Origin: a virus
IMG/VR virus record: IMGVR_UViG_3300028610_003763
Span: 1-32,168 of that record
Reading direction: 5' to 3' (one strand)
DNA length: 32,168 nucleotides
Shown: one piece after another, positions 21,026-30,500 of the stretch
How positions within the stretch are numbered: the first letter of the stretch is position 1
Layout: each line of letters opens with the position of its first letter
Notes under the pieces: model-generated
What the model was told of the DNA's origin: nothing
Database searches by the model: none
What the model saw: the letters and a program-made list of their open reading frames with translations, nothing else
Made by a program: the position numbers and the translations under genes

Positions 21026-22114
21026 TTGCAACTAATTAAAAAATTACAAGAGTGTGCTACAATAGGACAAGCTGATCCAATTTTAACAAAACTAAATGCT
21101 GGTCCTGCAGTAAAGAAACTAGTAGAAACTGCAATTATACTATCAAATTCCCCAGACCAACAACAAAGAAATCATGCTTATTCATTTATGGAATCAGCAA
21201 TTAGAGAACTAGAAAACGATGACAAAGAAGATGACATTAAAGAAGAAAAAATGGGAATGCATGGTCATGAGGATGGCTTAAACAATCCAACTATTGGTGC
21301 TGACGGAGATAAAACAGTAAGTGAAGAAGAAGATGATGATAAAAAAGATCATCAAATACATGAAGAAGAATTATCAAATCATAATCAAGGTCAAAGAACT
21401 GAAGGTTCTGATCAATCTACTGATAACACAGAACCATATTCAGGTGAAGGATCATCTACACTTGATGGTGAAAAACCTGCAAAAGATATGGCAGACACTG
21501 TAAACCAGTGGAGTGAAACTAATGGAATGCCACCTGGACCACCAGGAGGAATGCCACCAGGAGGAATGCCACCTAATCAGATGGCAGCACCACCCCCAAA
21601 TGGTGGTGGTATGATTATGCCTGGATTAGCACCTGATATTGCCCAAGAGATGGGAATGGGAATGCCTGCACCACCTCCAATGGATACAAGTCAGATGATG
21701 AGACAGATGCAATATACTGTGAGAAACATCATAAATGATTATCATAAAAAAGTAACTGCTCCAAATAATGAGCGTCTAAATACAACAATTAAACAACACA
21801 GAGAAGCAATTACTCAACAAAGAAATACTATAAACCAACAAAAAGAAGCAATCAAAGAACTTTCTAATACATTGCGAGAAACAAATGCAACAAATGGTTC
21901 TATGAAACTAGACCTTGATACTTTAAGAAATAATGCAACTGCAAAGTTTAGAGAAACAGTACCTGCAGAAAATGCTCCAACATTTAATGGAATGCCAATG
22001 ACTGGAATACAACCATCTCCAAGCATAAAAAGAGACAATATATCTATGGCAAGATCACAAATTACTGAGATGGATAAAATACTCCGTACAAAAACTTTAG
22101 ATATTTACCATTAA
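21026..22114 (+). CDS. Scaffold-like protein, 362 aa
   Basis: Located between the protease and the decoration/capsid genes, the usual scaffold position. A helical N-terminal domain (1-65) is followed by a very acidic and His-rich segment (70-150, EEEDDDKKDHQIHEEEL) and a Met/Pro/Gly segment with tandem GGMPP units (168-215). A long coiled coil follows (about 225-300, with RINTINQQKEAIKEL-like heptads), then a basic C-terminal end that could dock to the capsid protein. Low complexity, coil and Lys/Arg-rich tail are usual for scaffolds. TTG start, 33 nt after the box. Confidence 0.68.
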   Translation: MQLIKKLQECATIGQADPILTKLNAGPAVKKLVETAIILSNSPDQQQRNHAYSFMESAIRELENDDKEDDIKEEKMGMHGHEDGLNNPTIGADGDKTVSEEEDDDKKDHQIHEEELSNHNQGQRTEGSDQSTDNTEPYSGEGSSTLDGEKPAKDMADTVNQWSETNGMPPGPPGGMPPGGMPPNQMAAPPPNGGGMIMPGLAPDIAQEMGMGMPAPPPMDTSQMMRQMQYTVRNIINDYHKKVTAPNNERLNTTIKQHREAITQQRNTINQQKEAIKELSNTLRETNATNGSMKLDLDTLRNNATAKFRETVPAENAPTFNGMPMTGIQPSPSIKRDNISMARSQITEMDKILRTKTLDIYH

Positions 22115-22329
22115 TCTTTTTAAAATTTTAATTTAAAAATTATTTTTTTACAAATATTTTTTTGCATAAATTCTTTTTCATAAATAATTTCTTTGTATAA
22201 ATTATTTTTTTACACATAAATTTTTTTATTTTTTTTATTTTTGAAATAAATATTATACAATATTTTATTAAAGGTATTTTCAAATTTTTTTGTTTTTATT
22301 TTTTTTTAGAAAAAATTATTTTTTGTAAA
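22115..22329. terminator. T-rich multi-tract terminator region
   Basis: About 215 bp of nearly pure A/T with at least seven T-runs of five or more on the plus strand. Several runs form loose repeats (T6-7 followed by RCATAAAT). Archaeal RNA polymerase terminates at T-runs, so this should separate the scaffold and capsid transcripts. A reversed late box (AATACCTTTAAT on the minus strand, from 22278) lies inside, with no convincing gene behind it. Confidence 0.65.
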
Positions 22330-22342
22330 AATACCTTTAAAC
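22330..22342 (+). promoter_or_regulatory. Late-type AATACCTTTAA box before the decoration and capsid genes
   Basis: AATACCTTTAAAC begins at 22330; TTG at 22363 is 33 nt downstream. It should give the most abundant late transcript. Confidence 0.77.
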
Positions 22343-22362
22343 AGAATAGACATTATCTTACA

Positions 22363-22857
22363 TTGACTAACTTTTATCTCGGACTTGCAAGAGGACCAAT
22401 AGATCATCAATCAAGTTCTGTAATTAACGTAATTTCATCTGATGCAATTACAATGGGGGATGCAGTAGAATTAGATGTTTTTCCATCTATTGAACTTTTA
22501 GCTAGAGTAAAACCTGCAGCTGCTGCAGCACAAGGAACCCCTGTTTACGGTATTGCAGTTGGTGGTGACACTGATGGAGTTTATGGTGATGGTGCAGTTG
22601 CAACTGATGATTCAACACAAGCAACTGCAGGTGCAGGACAAGGAGTTGTTGTTGTTACTCAAGGAAGATGTCTTGCTAGAGTTAATGGAACAGCTGATAT
22701 TACTATTGGTGATAAATTAACAAGATCCGCAGCTCTAGGAGTTTTAGAACTTGCAACTACAGATGATGATGTGATTGCTATTGCATTACAACCATTAACT
22801 GATGATTCAGATAGTATTATTGCAGTAGATGTGCAGAGAGGAGGCTTAGCAGCATAG
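22363..22857 (+). CDS. Capsid decoration (cement) protein, 164 aa
   Basis: TTG start set by the late box. The protein is beta-rich, Ala/Val/Gly/Asp-rich and lacks Cys. Its pattern is typical of DUF2190-like or head-decoration proteins: ISSDAITMGDAVELD, then GTPVYGIAVGG, VVVTQGRCLARVNGTADITI, GDKLTRSAALGVLE and DDVIAIALQPLTDDS. Such proteins bind the outside of HK97-type shells and stabilise them. The next gene, 2 bp later, encodes the capsid protein, which agrees. Confidence 0.75.
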   Translation: MTNFYLGLARGPIDHQSSSVINVISSDAITMGDAVELDVFPSIELLARVKPAAAAAQGTPVYGIAVGGDTDGVYGDGAVATDDSTQATAGAGQGVVVVTQGRCLARVNGTADITIGDKLTRSAALGVLELATTDDDVIAIALQPLTDDSDSIIAVDVQRGGLAA

Positions 22858-22859
22858 AC

Positions 22860-24059
22860 ATGGCATCTCCTAAACCTAAACACAATCGTTCAACTATTTT
22901 AGCATTAAAAGAAATGGCACATGTCCAAGAGGCTCTAGTTGCCAGTGCAGAATATCAACAACAACAAGGAAAACCATTTGACTTATTCCGTCCGATTCGA
23001 GAAACCCCGCTATCTGTATTCTTTGATAAATCCGCAGGTGCATTTGAGGAAGGTCGTCTTAATCCCCACTTGCCAACTATCTGGAAACACCGCTATGGAA
23101 TCAGAATTGGTGATGAGGCAAAGGGAAACATGCGAGTTGGAGGCAAAGAACTCAAAGAAACAGTTTCTGTTCCAAACTCACTATCTGCATTAAAAATTGC
23201 AGATGAAATACTAGAGGGAGCAGAACCTTGGAGTGATTGGAAACAATATTCCCGACTCATTGATATGGAATCACCAAAAGTTAATGTCCCATTAACTAAA
23301 TACACTGACACAGTTGGTGGTTCACCAACTGATCAAAAAGGACTTGATATTTACAAAGAAGCAGGCGGAACTCCACCACCAATTGGCGGTAAGGTGACTA
23401 CTGTAGAACTTGACACTTCAGGTACAAATAATTCCTATAGAGGAACTATTGCTATAAACAGAAACGATGTCAAGGATAATAATTTCTTATCTGTTGAACA
23501 ATCCCTCAAGAACGCTGGTAACGAGTTTTACTTTATGATTGGAGTAAAAATAATTGATAATTTAGTTACTACCACTACTACAAACACTGCAACAAAAACT
23601 TCTCTTGCAAATGTAACTCCAGTTCAAAAAGAGTTAGAAGCTCTAGTTGAAGTGATTAGAAGTAGATTCCCAGGTACACAAAGAAACAGGGCAGACACTA
23701 TGTTTATGCATCCATCTGATGCTGCAAGGACTGTAAAGACTGCATCTACTGGCGGATTCTATCCATTCTTTAGTAGATTTGAATTAGGACCTACTGATGA
23801 TACAGATGTAATTAACAATTCAGGATTAGCACAATCACTAGGACTAAGAAATGTTTGGGAAACCCCACAGATTGAGGCAGGAACTGTGATGATTACTAAA
23901 CGTGATATTGCACAAGTAGTTGGTTTGAGAGAAGATCTTACAATTGAAAACTTTGACCTTTCAGTTGGCGGATTATATGAATCTGATTTAGTTGTTAGAC
24001 TAGATGTTCAACAGGCTCATGAAGAAGGTGCATTCAAGATTACCTCATATGAATCCTAA
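22860..24059 (+). CDS. HK97-fold major capsid protein, 399 aa
   Basis: ATG follows the decoration gene by 2 bp, so both come from one mRNA. N-terminal 1-75 form a basic arm, then FDKSAGAFEEGRLNPHLPTI and an E-loop-like strand region. The C-terminal half has the recurring HK97-fold end: RNRADTMFMHPSDAARTV, then SLGLRNVWETPQIEAGTVMI and AQVVGLREDLTIENFD, and a final beta-strand pair ending RLDVQQAHEEGAFKI. Length fits. No covalent cross-link residues are assignable. The chain is full length and begins with no obvious delta domain, in agreement with a separate scaffold. Confidence 0.88.
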   Translation: MASPKPKHNRSTILALKEMAHVQEALVASAEYQQQQGKPFDLFRPIRETPLSVFFDKSAGAFEEGRLNPHLPTIWKHRYGIRIGDEAKGNMRVGGKELKETVSVPNSLSALKIADEILEGAEPWSDWKQYSRLIDMESPKVNVPLTKYTDTVGGSPTDQKGLDIYKEAGGTPPPIGGKVTTVELDTSGTNNSYRGTIAINRNDVKDNNFLSVEQSLKNAGNEFYFMIGVKIIDNLVTTTTTNTATKTSLANVTPVQKELEALVEVIRSRFPGTQRNRADTMFMHPSDAARTVKTASTGGFYPFFSRFELGPTDDTDVINNSGLAQSLGLRNVWETPQIEAGTVMITKRDIAQVVGLREDLTIENFDLSVGGLYESDLVVRLDVQQAHEEGAFKITSYES

Positions 24060-24187
24060 AAGTATTTTTTAATTTTTAAAAATAGTGTTGTAATCTTTAA
24101 ATTACATAATTAATGATGCCATCTTTGTAATTGTACATATGGCTGTCTCTTTTTAGAATGTTTAGTTCCACATTTTACTAGTAGATT
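24060..24187. terminator. T-rich end of the capsid transcript and short gap
   Basis: TATTTTTTAATTTTTAAAAA right after the stop includes T6, T5 and a small A/T hairpin and should terminate the capsid mRNA. The remaining ~100 bp hold no supported gene; the minus strand has a short Cys/His-containing open stretch without a start codon. Confidence 0.5.
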
Positions 24188-24200
24188 AATACCTTTAACC
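24188..24200 (+). promoter_or_regulatory. Late-type AATACCTTTAA box
   Basis: AATACCTTTAACC begins at 24188; ATG at 24219 is 31 nt downstream. Confidence 0.68.
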
Positions 24201-24218
24201 TGTAAATCATAGTTTACA

Positions 24219-24515
24219 ATGAATATGATTACAGCTAAATGTGATAGATGTGGTGGAACTGCAACAGGATTAACATATGAGGAAGCATCTGCAAAAATTA
24301 ATCATGGAGTAGGATTAGGTAAGGGAATAAAATGTGGTGCTTCTTATAATAAAGTACATGAAGTAAAACCACCTGTACCAAAAGAACCACCAGTAAAACC
24401 AAAAGCTCCAAAACCAAAACAAGTAACGCCTCCAAAAATTACATTAGATAAACCAGTATCTGGCACTAATTCTGAAACATTAAAACCTACAAAACCAAAA
24501 CCTACCAAACAGTAA
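24219..24515 (+). CDS. Zinc-ribbon protein with Pro/Lys-rich tail, 98 aa
   Basis: Residues 1-45: CDRC (8-11), then EEASAKINHGVGLGKGIKCG (C at 39), giving a treble-clef-like CxxC...H...C site. Residues 46-98 are a repetitive PPVPKEPPVKPKAPKPK-type extended tail, which would reach across surfaces and bind acidic partners or DNA. A late-type promoter indicates synthesis with virion proteins. Possibly a minor head or connector protein; no family named. Confidence 0.65.
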   Translation: MNMITAKCDRCGGTATGLTYEEASAKINHGVGLGKGIKCGASYNKVHEVKPPVPKEPPVKPKAPKPKQVTPPKITLDKPVSGTNSETLKPTKPKPTKQ

Positions 24516-24546
24516 AAATACCTTTAATCTGAAATGGTAATTTTTT
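24514..24546 (+). promoter_or_regulatory. Late-type promoter, 33-bp exact copy of 26886-26918
   Basis: Box AATACCTTTAATC begins at 24517; ATG of a minicistron at 24549 is 32 nt downstream. The 33 bp from AAAAATACC to the T-run are identical to the promoter at 26886, including the part between box and start. Confidence 0.78.
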
Positions 24547-24548
24547 TC

Positions 24549-24599
24549 ATGTTCTTATTTGTTGTAAATATTTCCTTTATGATTAATCGGAGTTTGTAA
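24549..24599 (+). CDS. 16-aa hydrophobic leader minicistron
   Basis: MFLFVVNISFMINRSL, ATG at 24549, TAA at 24597-24599. It is in the exact place where the identical promoter at 26886 has its gene start, so a leaderless mRNA begins with this frame. The next ATG is 2 nt after its stop, and reinitiation would translate the fibre operon. Confidence 0.45.
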   Translation: MFLFVVNISFMINRSL

Positions 24600-24601
24600 A
24601 A

Positions 24602-24889
24602 ATGGTTCTTTTTTACTCCCCTCAGCATTTTAAATCAAGTATTCAAACCAATACCAATTATCCTCCACAATCATTTCTTTTAGAGGCTGGTGTAGGTCCT
24701 CCTCCATCTGGTGATAATGAGTTAATTGAAGAAACAGGTGGGATTTTTTCTAATTTGTTGTATGATCAAAATGGTGGTGCTCCTGATGGATTTGTAATAA
24801 TCAATGAAGGTAGTTTTGAGATGTTGTATGAAGATACAGACGATATGAAATATGAGGATGATACTACGTTTATGGAGTATGAGGGATAA
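24602..24889 (+). CDS. Acidic repeat protein of the fibre operon, 95 aa
   Basis: Begins 2 nt after the minicistron stop, and its stop overlaps the ATG of the large propeller fibre (TAATG). The second half is very acidic with short repeats of the type LLYDQNGG, FEMLYEDTDD, MKYEDDTTFMEYE. It is similar in style to the LLLETGD repeats of the 31763 product. Possibly a small fibre-associated or tail-tip protein; no named family. Confidence 0.62.
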   Translation: MVLFYSPQHFKSSIQTNTNYPPQSFLLEAGVGPPPSGDNELIEETGGIFSNLLYDQNGGAPDGFVIINEGSFEMLYEDTDDMKYEDDTTFMEYEG

Positions 24890-26838
24890 TGTCAGCCAGA
24901 TGGTCAGCTAAGGGAGAAAAGAGCACAGCAGTTGATGACGATGAATTAATGATGATAGATTCAGAAGATAATACTCCTTCAACTACAAATAAACGAGTAA
25001 AGTATTCTACACTAAACACAAATGTAAATGACTTTACAATGGGTGGTGAATTTTTACAAAACGCAGGTGATCCAACACTTGCAGGTACTACTTCGGGTGA
25101 TGTACGACTTGCTGCTGCTCATGGTTTGTATGTTGTAGGTGATTATGCGTATGTGGCATCTAATACAAATAATAGATTAACAGTTGTTAATATTACAAAT
25201 CCATCAAATCCAGTAATAGTTGGTTCTATTGCAGATGGTACAAATCTTTTAGGTGCTGCTGGAACTTTTGTTGTAGGACAATACGCTTATGTTGTATCAA
25301 ATACTAATCACCGTCTTACAATAATTGATATTTCAGATCCTTCATCACCATCTTTTGTAAGTTCAATAGCTGATATGACAAACATGAATGGTCCTAACTG
25401 TGTTTATGTTGCAGGAAAATACGCATATGTGGCATCAGGTGGTAATGATTCTTTATCAGTTTATAATATTACAGATCCTAATAATATTACCTTTGTAGAT
25501 GTTATAGAAAGTAATTTAGATCTTGATGGTGCTTTTGATGTTTATGTTACAGGTAATTACGCATATGTATCAGGTAATTCTGGTAAATCCATAGCAGTAG
25601 TTGATGTAACTGATCCTACAAATATGAGTATAACAGATGCTATAGTAGCTGATAATGATCTTGATGGTGCTGCTGGAATTCATGTTGGAGGCAGATACGC
25701 ATACGTTGCATCTCAAACTGCTGATTCTTTAACAATAATTGATGTTAAAGATCCTAATGATATACTCAAAGTTTCATCAATAACAGATACTAGACTTAAC
25801 GGTGCTCGAGGAGTATTTCTTGCAGGACGATATGCCTATGTTGCAGCAGCAGATGCAGACAGTGTTACAGTAGTTGATGTTACTGATCCTGCAGATATGA
25901 TAATTGTTGGAAGTTTACAAGATTTTTCTGCTCTTGAAACACCTTTTGATGTTTTTGTTGCAGGAAAATATGCATACACTGCAGCTTTTACAGGTGATCA
26001 ATTAACTGTTCTTAGTGTTACAGGAATAGATTCACCAACTGGAAATATTGGAAATATGGAAGGTGGACATTTAACAATTAGAGATAATGCTGTAATTAAA
26101 AATGATTTGCAAGCAGGAACTCTCAATGTTGGAAAAGATGCTCTAGTTAGTAATGACTTGGCAGTTAGTAATGATTTAACAGTTGTTAATGACTTGGCAG
26201 TTGGTAATGATTTAACAGTTGGTAATGATTTAACAGTTTCTGGTAATGCTAGTATTGTTGGCACACTTGATATGAATTCGAGTTTAATTAACAATGTAAC
26301 TGATCCTGTTTCTGCACAAGATGCTGCTACAAAAAATTATGTTGATGGTGCAGATACTACACCTGCTCATATATCCGTGGCTTTAGATCAAGATATCGTA
26401 ACGCCTGACACTTCTGATATTACTGTTACTGGAAGTGCTGGTGATTATACTGATTTTACAGGTTTTGGAGCTGGTGCTTTTGAGACAGTTGATGCAGGTA
26501 GTGGTACATTAAATTTTTCATTATCTGATGATACTATTGGTCAAGTAACTTATAATGGAACCCCTACGATTAAAGTCTCAATTAACTATATGGTAACTTT
26601 TGGTGGTACAACACTTGGAGATTTATTGGGTTTGCTAGTTGTAAAAAATTCTAGTGTAATAGATAATTCTTTTGTTTTTGCTGATACTTCTGTTGCATCT
26701 CAGAAAGTCACTCTTTCAGGAAGTATTATTATTAGTCTAGCTAATGCTGATACTTTGAAATTACAAACAACAAATTACAACAGTACTGGTGCTATGAAGA
26801 TGTACTCTATGCAAATGTCAGTTACTTCTGTTTCTTAA
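24889..26838 (+). CDS. Fibre protein: N-terminal anchor, seven-bladed LVIVD propeller, C-terminal beta head, 649 aa
   Basis: Residues 1-45 (SAKGEKSTAVDDDELMMIDS, then TNKRVKYSTL) are an anchor segment shared with the two following fibres. Residues about 75-385 contain seven YAYVAS blades with LTVVNITNPSNP-type ends, a LVIVD/choice-of-anchor beta-propeller. Residues 415-450 have hexapeptide steps (SNDLAVSNDLTVVNDLAVGN), a beta-helix stem built on 18-bp DNA repeats. TDPVSAQDAATKNYVD (about 470-485) is the phage fibre motif found before receptor-binding heads. The last ~150 residues form a beta-sandwich-like head. A host-recognition fibre is likely; ATG is in a TAATG overlap with the previous gene. 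Confidence 0.8.
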   Translation: MSARWSAKGEKSTAVDDDELMMIDSEDNTPSTTNKRVKYSTLNTNVNDFTMGGEFLQNAGDPTLAGTTSGDVRLAAAHGLYVVGDYAYVASNTNNRLTVVNITNPSNPVIVGSIADGTNLLGAAGTFVVGQYAYVVSNTNHRLTIIDISDPSSPSFVSSIADMTNMNGPNCVYVAGKYAYVASGGNDSLSVYNITDPNNITFVDVIESNLDLDGAFDVYVTGNYAYVSGNSGKSIAVVDVTDPTNMSITDAIVADNDLDGAAGIHVGGRYAYVASQTADSLTIIDVKDPNDILKVSSITDTRLNGARGVFLAGRYAYVAAADADSVTVVDVTDPADMIIVGSLQDFSALETPFDVFVAGKYAYTAAFTGDQLTVLSVTGIDSPTGNIGNMEGGHLTIRDNAVIKNDLQAGTLNVGKDALVSNDLAVSNDLTVVNDLAVGNDLTVGNDLTVSGNASIVGTLDMNSSLINNVTDPVSAQDAATKNYVDGADTTPAHISVALDQDIVTPDTSDITVTGSAGDYTDFTGFGAGAFETVDAGSGTLNFSLSDDTIGQVTYNGTPTIKVSINYMVTFGGTTLGDLLGLLVVKNSSVIDNSFVFADTSVASQKVTLSGSIIISLANADTLKLQTTNYNSTGAMKMYSMQMSVTSVS

Positions 26839-26885
26839 TAAGAAATTGTATAATGGTAAATCAAAAACACTTCTTTTCCAATTTT

Positions 26886-26918
26886 AAAAATACCTTTAAT
26901 CTGAAATGGTAATTTTTT
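26886..26918 (+). promoter_or_regulatory. Late-type promoter, 33-bp exact copy of 24514-24546
   Basis: Box begins at 26889; TTG at 26922 is 33 nt downstream. Identity with the promoter at 24514 stops exactly at the start codon region. Confidence 0.8.
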
Positions 26919-26921
26919 GCA

Positions 26922-27509
26922 TTGACTTCATCTATTTATCCACTTACAGCAACTACATCAGTTACAGTTGCATCTATAACTGTAGGTGCGGGGGGGTCTG
27001 GATACACTTCTCCACCAACTGTTACAATAGATGCGCCTCCTAGTGGTACAACTGCAACAGCTACTGCAACTCTTTCTGGAGATGCTGTTGATACTATTAT
27101 TGTTAATGATCCAGGAAGTGGATATACTACAGTACCTACTGTTACTATTACTGGAGGAGGTGGCTCTGGTGCTACTGCCACTGCTGTTCTTAGTACTATC
27201 GTAACTTCTAATGATATTTTATCATCTGATATTCCAATTACTAATGATCATGTGTCTCCTGGGGGTGGAGGAATATTGAGATTGTTATTTGGATTTGAAT
27301 TTGCTGCATCTACTGCAGAAGTTTCAGTTTTTAATAATGATGCTCTTAAAGGCACCCTTAATTCAGATAATTCCAATGAAATAGTTACTGATGGTTATTA
27401 TAGATTTGATATTGATGTAGAAGCTGGAGATAATATCAATTTAACAGCTAGTCAAAATATTTCTACGGTTCGTTTTTTGAGGGCACATCTAGTTCAGTTT
27501 GGAGCATAA
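26922..27509 (+). CDS. Fibre/adhesin protein with GYxxPTVT repeats, 195 aa
   Basis: TTG start set by the promoter box. Residues 18-95 hold two GSGYTxxPTVTI units followed by Ala/Thr runs (GATATAV), the same module that interrupts the propeller of the 15564 product. It is a known short beta module of phage and bacterial surface proteins. Residues 105-195 form a beta-rich C-terminal domain ([20 protein letters not shown]...[18 protein letters not shown]), similar in style to the head of the previous fibre. Probably a short fibre or chaperone-like head. Confidence 0.7.
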   Translation: MTSSIYPLTATTSVTVASITVGAGGSGYTSPPTVTIDAPPSGTTATATATLSGDAVDTIIVNDPGSGYTTVPTVTITGGGGSGATATAVLSTIVTSNDILSSDIPITNDHVSPGGGGILRLLFGFEFAASTAEVSVFNNDALKGTLNSDNSNEIVTDGYYRFDIDVEAGDNINLTASQNISTVRFLRAHLVQFGA

Positions 27510-27570
27510 TTTATATGATTTTTACTCAAAAGATTATCGCATCCATTCAAAGTTTGTTTAGGAGAATTTA

Positions 27571-30500
27571 ATGGCATTAATTCCTTGGAGTGATAAAGGT
27601 CTTAAAGGAATTCCCATAGATGCTGATCAATTATTAATAATAGATACTGAAGATAATAATGACAACAAAAGAATTACACTTGGAAGTTTGCCCAGTGCTG
27701 CTCTTCCAGTTCCTGACACTACTTCAATAGTTGAGGGAAGTTCTGATTCTAGTAAACAATTAAGATTTGAGGTTGATGGATTTTCTGGTTCAATTATACG
27801 CGTTCTTACGCCACCAGATGCTGATGGTGTTATAGTTTTACAAAATTTTACACAAACACTAACAAGCAAAACCATAAACCTTACCAGCAATACATTAACT
27901 GGAACTGCTGCTCAATTTAATTTAGCACTAAGTGATGATACTTTTGCTTTTACATCAGATAATCTTTCAGTATTTGCATCAACCACATCTGCTCAATTAG
28001 CTGGTATAATTTCTGATGAGACAGGTTCTGGTCTTTTGGTATTTAATAATTCACCAACTCTGATAACTCCTGCACTTGGTACACCAGCATCAGGAATCTT
28101 GACAAATACGACAGGTCTGCCCGTATCTGGATTAGCTGATGGTACAACTGGAGAACTAATAACTTGGGATGCCACTAATGACGCAGCTACTGTATCAAGT
28201 GGAACAGCAGGACAAGTCTTAACGTCAAATGGTTCATTATTACCACCTACATTCCAATTAGCAGCTGGCTCTCAAACTCCATGGACATCTAACATTGATG
28301 CTGCAGGATTTAATTTACAAAATGTTGGATTACTTAATCTAAAAATTGATGGTGCTACTGCAGTTTTAGAATTAGAAGCAAACCATGCGGTACCAAATAG
28401 TCAAATTATTGGTCAGTTAGATTACATTGATGATAACAGTGTTGGAACTAGAATAATTTATGGGCAAATTCAAGTTCTAATTGAAACACCAACTTCTGGC
28501 AGTGAAGATGGTGAGATGTTTTTTAATGTAATGAAAAGTGGAGTATTAACTGATTTCATTAAAATTAATGAAGCAAATGATGGCGTAGTATCATTTGGTA
28601 GTGATGTTGATACAAGTAATAATGATTTAAAATTGGGTACTGGTGAACTTTTCTTTACAACTCCTAACACTAACATTCACGAAACAACAAATGATATTGA
28701 AATTGATGTTGGTAATAGTGATTCAGTTAGAATACGAATTGGTACTGGTTCACCTATGACTGAATATGAATTTGATGATGCACAAGCAGATTTCCAAAAT
28801 AACAAACTAGCAAATGTAAATCCAACTACAATTACAGAATTCACAACAGTTACAGCAGCTGCTGGTGACTTTGTTTGGATAATAGATGCAGATGATGGAT
28901 TAAGTAAGAAAGTAAATGCTTCAGACTTTCTAAGTGGTGCTTCTCAAACCCCATGGACATCTGACATTGATGCTGCAGGATTTGATTTACTAAATGTTGG
29001 TGGAATACAAATTAACAACCCAGCTGACACATTCCAATATATTATTACTCCATCAGCAATTATAGCTGATAGAATAGCTACTATCCCATTACTAACAGGA
29101 AATGATACATTTGTCTTTGAAGCATTTGCACAAACATTAACAAATAAAACAATTACAGCTGCTGGTAATGACATTACAATAGCATCAACTGATTTATCAG
29201 ATAGTGCCATAATTGCAAGAAATACAAATATTCTATCATTCTTTTCTGCTACTACTTCTGCCCAATTAGCTAGTGTAATTTCTGATGAAACAGGTTCAGG
29301 ACTTTTAGTATTTGGTACTTCTCCAACTTTAGTCACTCCAGCTCTTGGTACTCCATCAGCTCTTGTTCTTACTAACGCTACTGGACTCCCACTCACCACT
29401 GGTGTCACAGGTACATTAGCTACTACAAATGGTGGTACTGGATTATCTGCAATCGGTACATCACTTCAAGTTTTACGTGTAAATGCAGGTGCTACTGCGT
29501 TAGAATATGCCACCATTTCAGGTGGAGATATGGTGCTAGCCAATGCTCAAACCAACACAGGCATCAAAACATTTGAAGATACAACTATGAAACTTAGAAA
29601 TGTTGCAGATTCTTTTGATGGCTACTTTGTAAATACAAACACTGCTGATAGAGTTTACACATTACAAGATTCATCTGATGTGTTAGTTGGTAGAGATACA
29701 ACTGACACACTAACAAACAAAACACTAACCACACCAACAATTGGATCCTTTGTAAATGCTGGACATGACCATGCAGATGCTGCAAGTGGTGGTCAACTAA
29801 CTAATACTGCACTTACTAGTGGCGTATTTGGTTCTATCACAGGTGTAGGAATACAATCACAAGAACTCAATATGAATTCTAATAAAGTTACAAGTTTAGG
29901 TACACCAACTGCTTCAACTGATGCTACTACCAAAGCATACGTTGATGCAATTGCAGCAGGCCTTGAATGGAAGGAGGCAGCTTTGGCTGGTACTACTGGA
30001 GATATTACACTTACAAATTCACAGACTATTGATGGAGTTGCAGTAGTCAATCCTGATAGAGTATTAGTTAAAAATCAAAGTGATGCTGCTGAAAATGGTA
30101 TCTATGAAGTTGTAAATGCAGGGAATTGGACTAGAACTATTGATGCTAACACTGGTATTGAGTTAGAACATGCAACAATCTTTATTTCAGAAGGAACTAC
30201 TAATGCAGGTAAAGCATTCACTTGTACTTCAACTAATATTATACTAGATACAACTGATATTGATTGGGTAGAAATTTTTAGTACCGTTCTTGAAGCTGGG
30301 GATGGTTTAGTTGTTTCAGGAAATGTTATAGATGTTGGTGCTGGAACTGGAATTACAGTTAATACTGATGATGTAGCACTTACTATCCCTGTAGTTGTGT
30401 CTAGTGGAGGAACAGGTGCAACATCATTAACTGATGGTGGAATACTTTATGGAAATGGAACTAGTAACATTTTAGCTACTACAGCTCCTACAACCGGACA

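Noticed and set aside
22140-22217. 25-codon Lys-rich minus-strand frame in the T-rich tract
   Set aside because: It merely translates T-runs as Lys codons; the inverted late box is 61 bp upstream rather than 30-33.
24110-24210. Minus-strand open stretch with a CGTKHSKKRQPY-like end
   Set aside because: It looks somewhat protein-like, but there is no start codon, and it runs into the promoter and start of the 24219 gene; at most a remnant.
28944-29408. 154-codon minus-strand frame in the long fibre gene
   Set aside because: Another shadow of repeat modules that are recognised on the plus strand.
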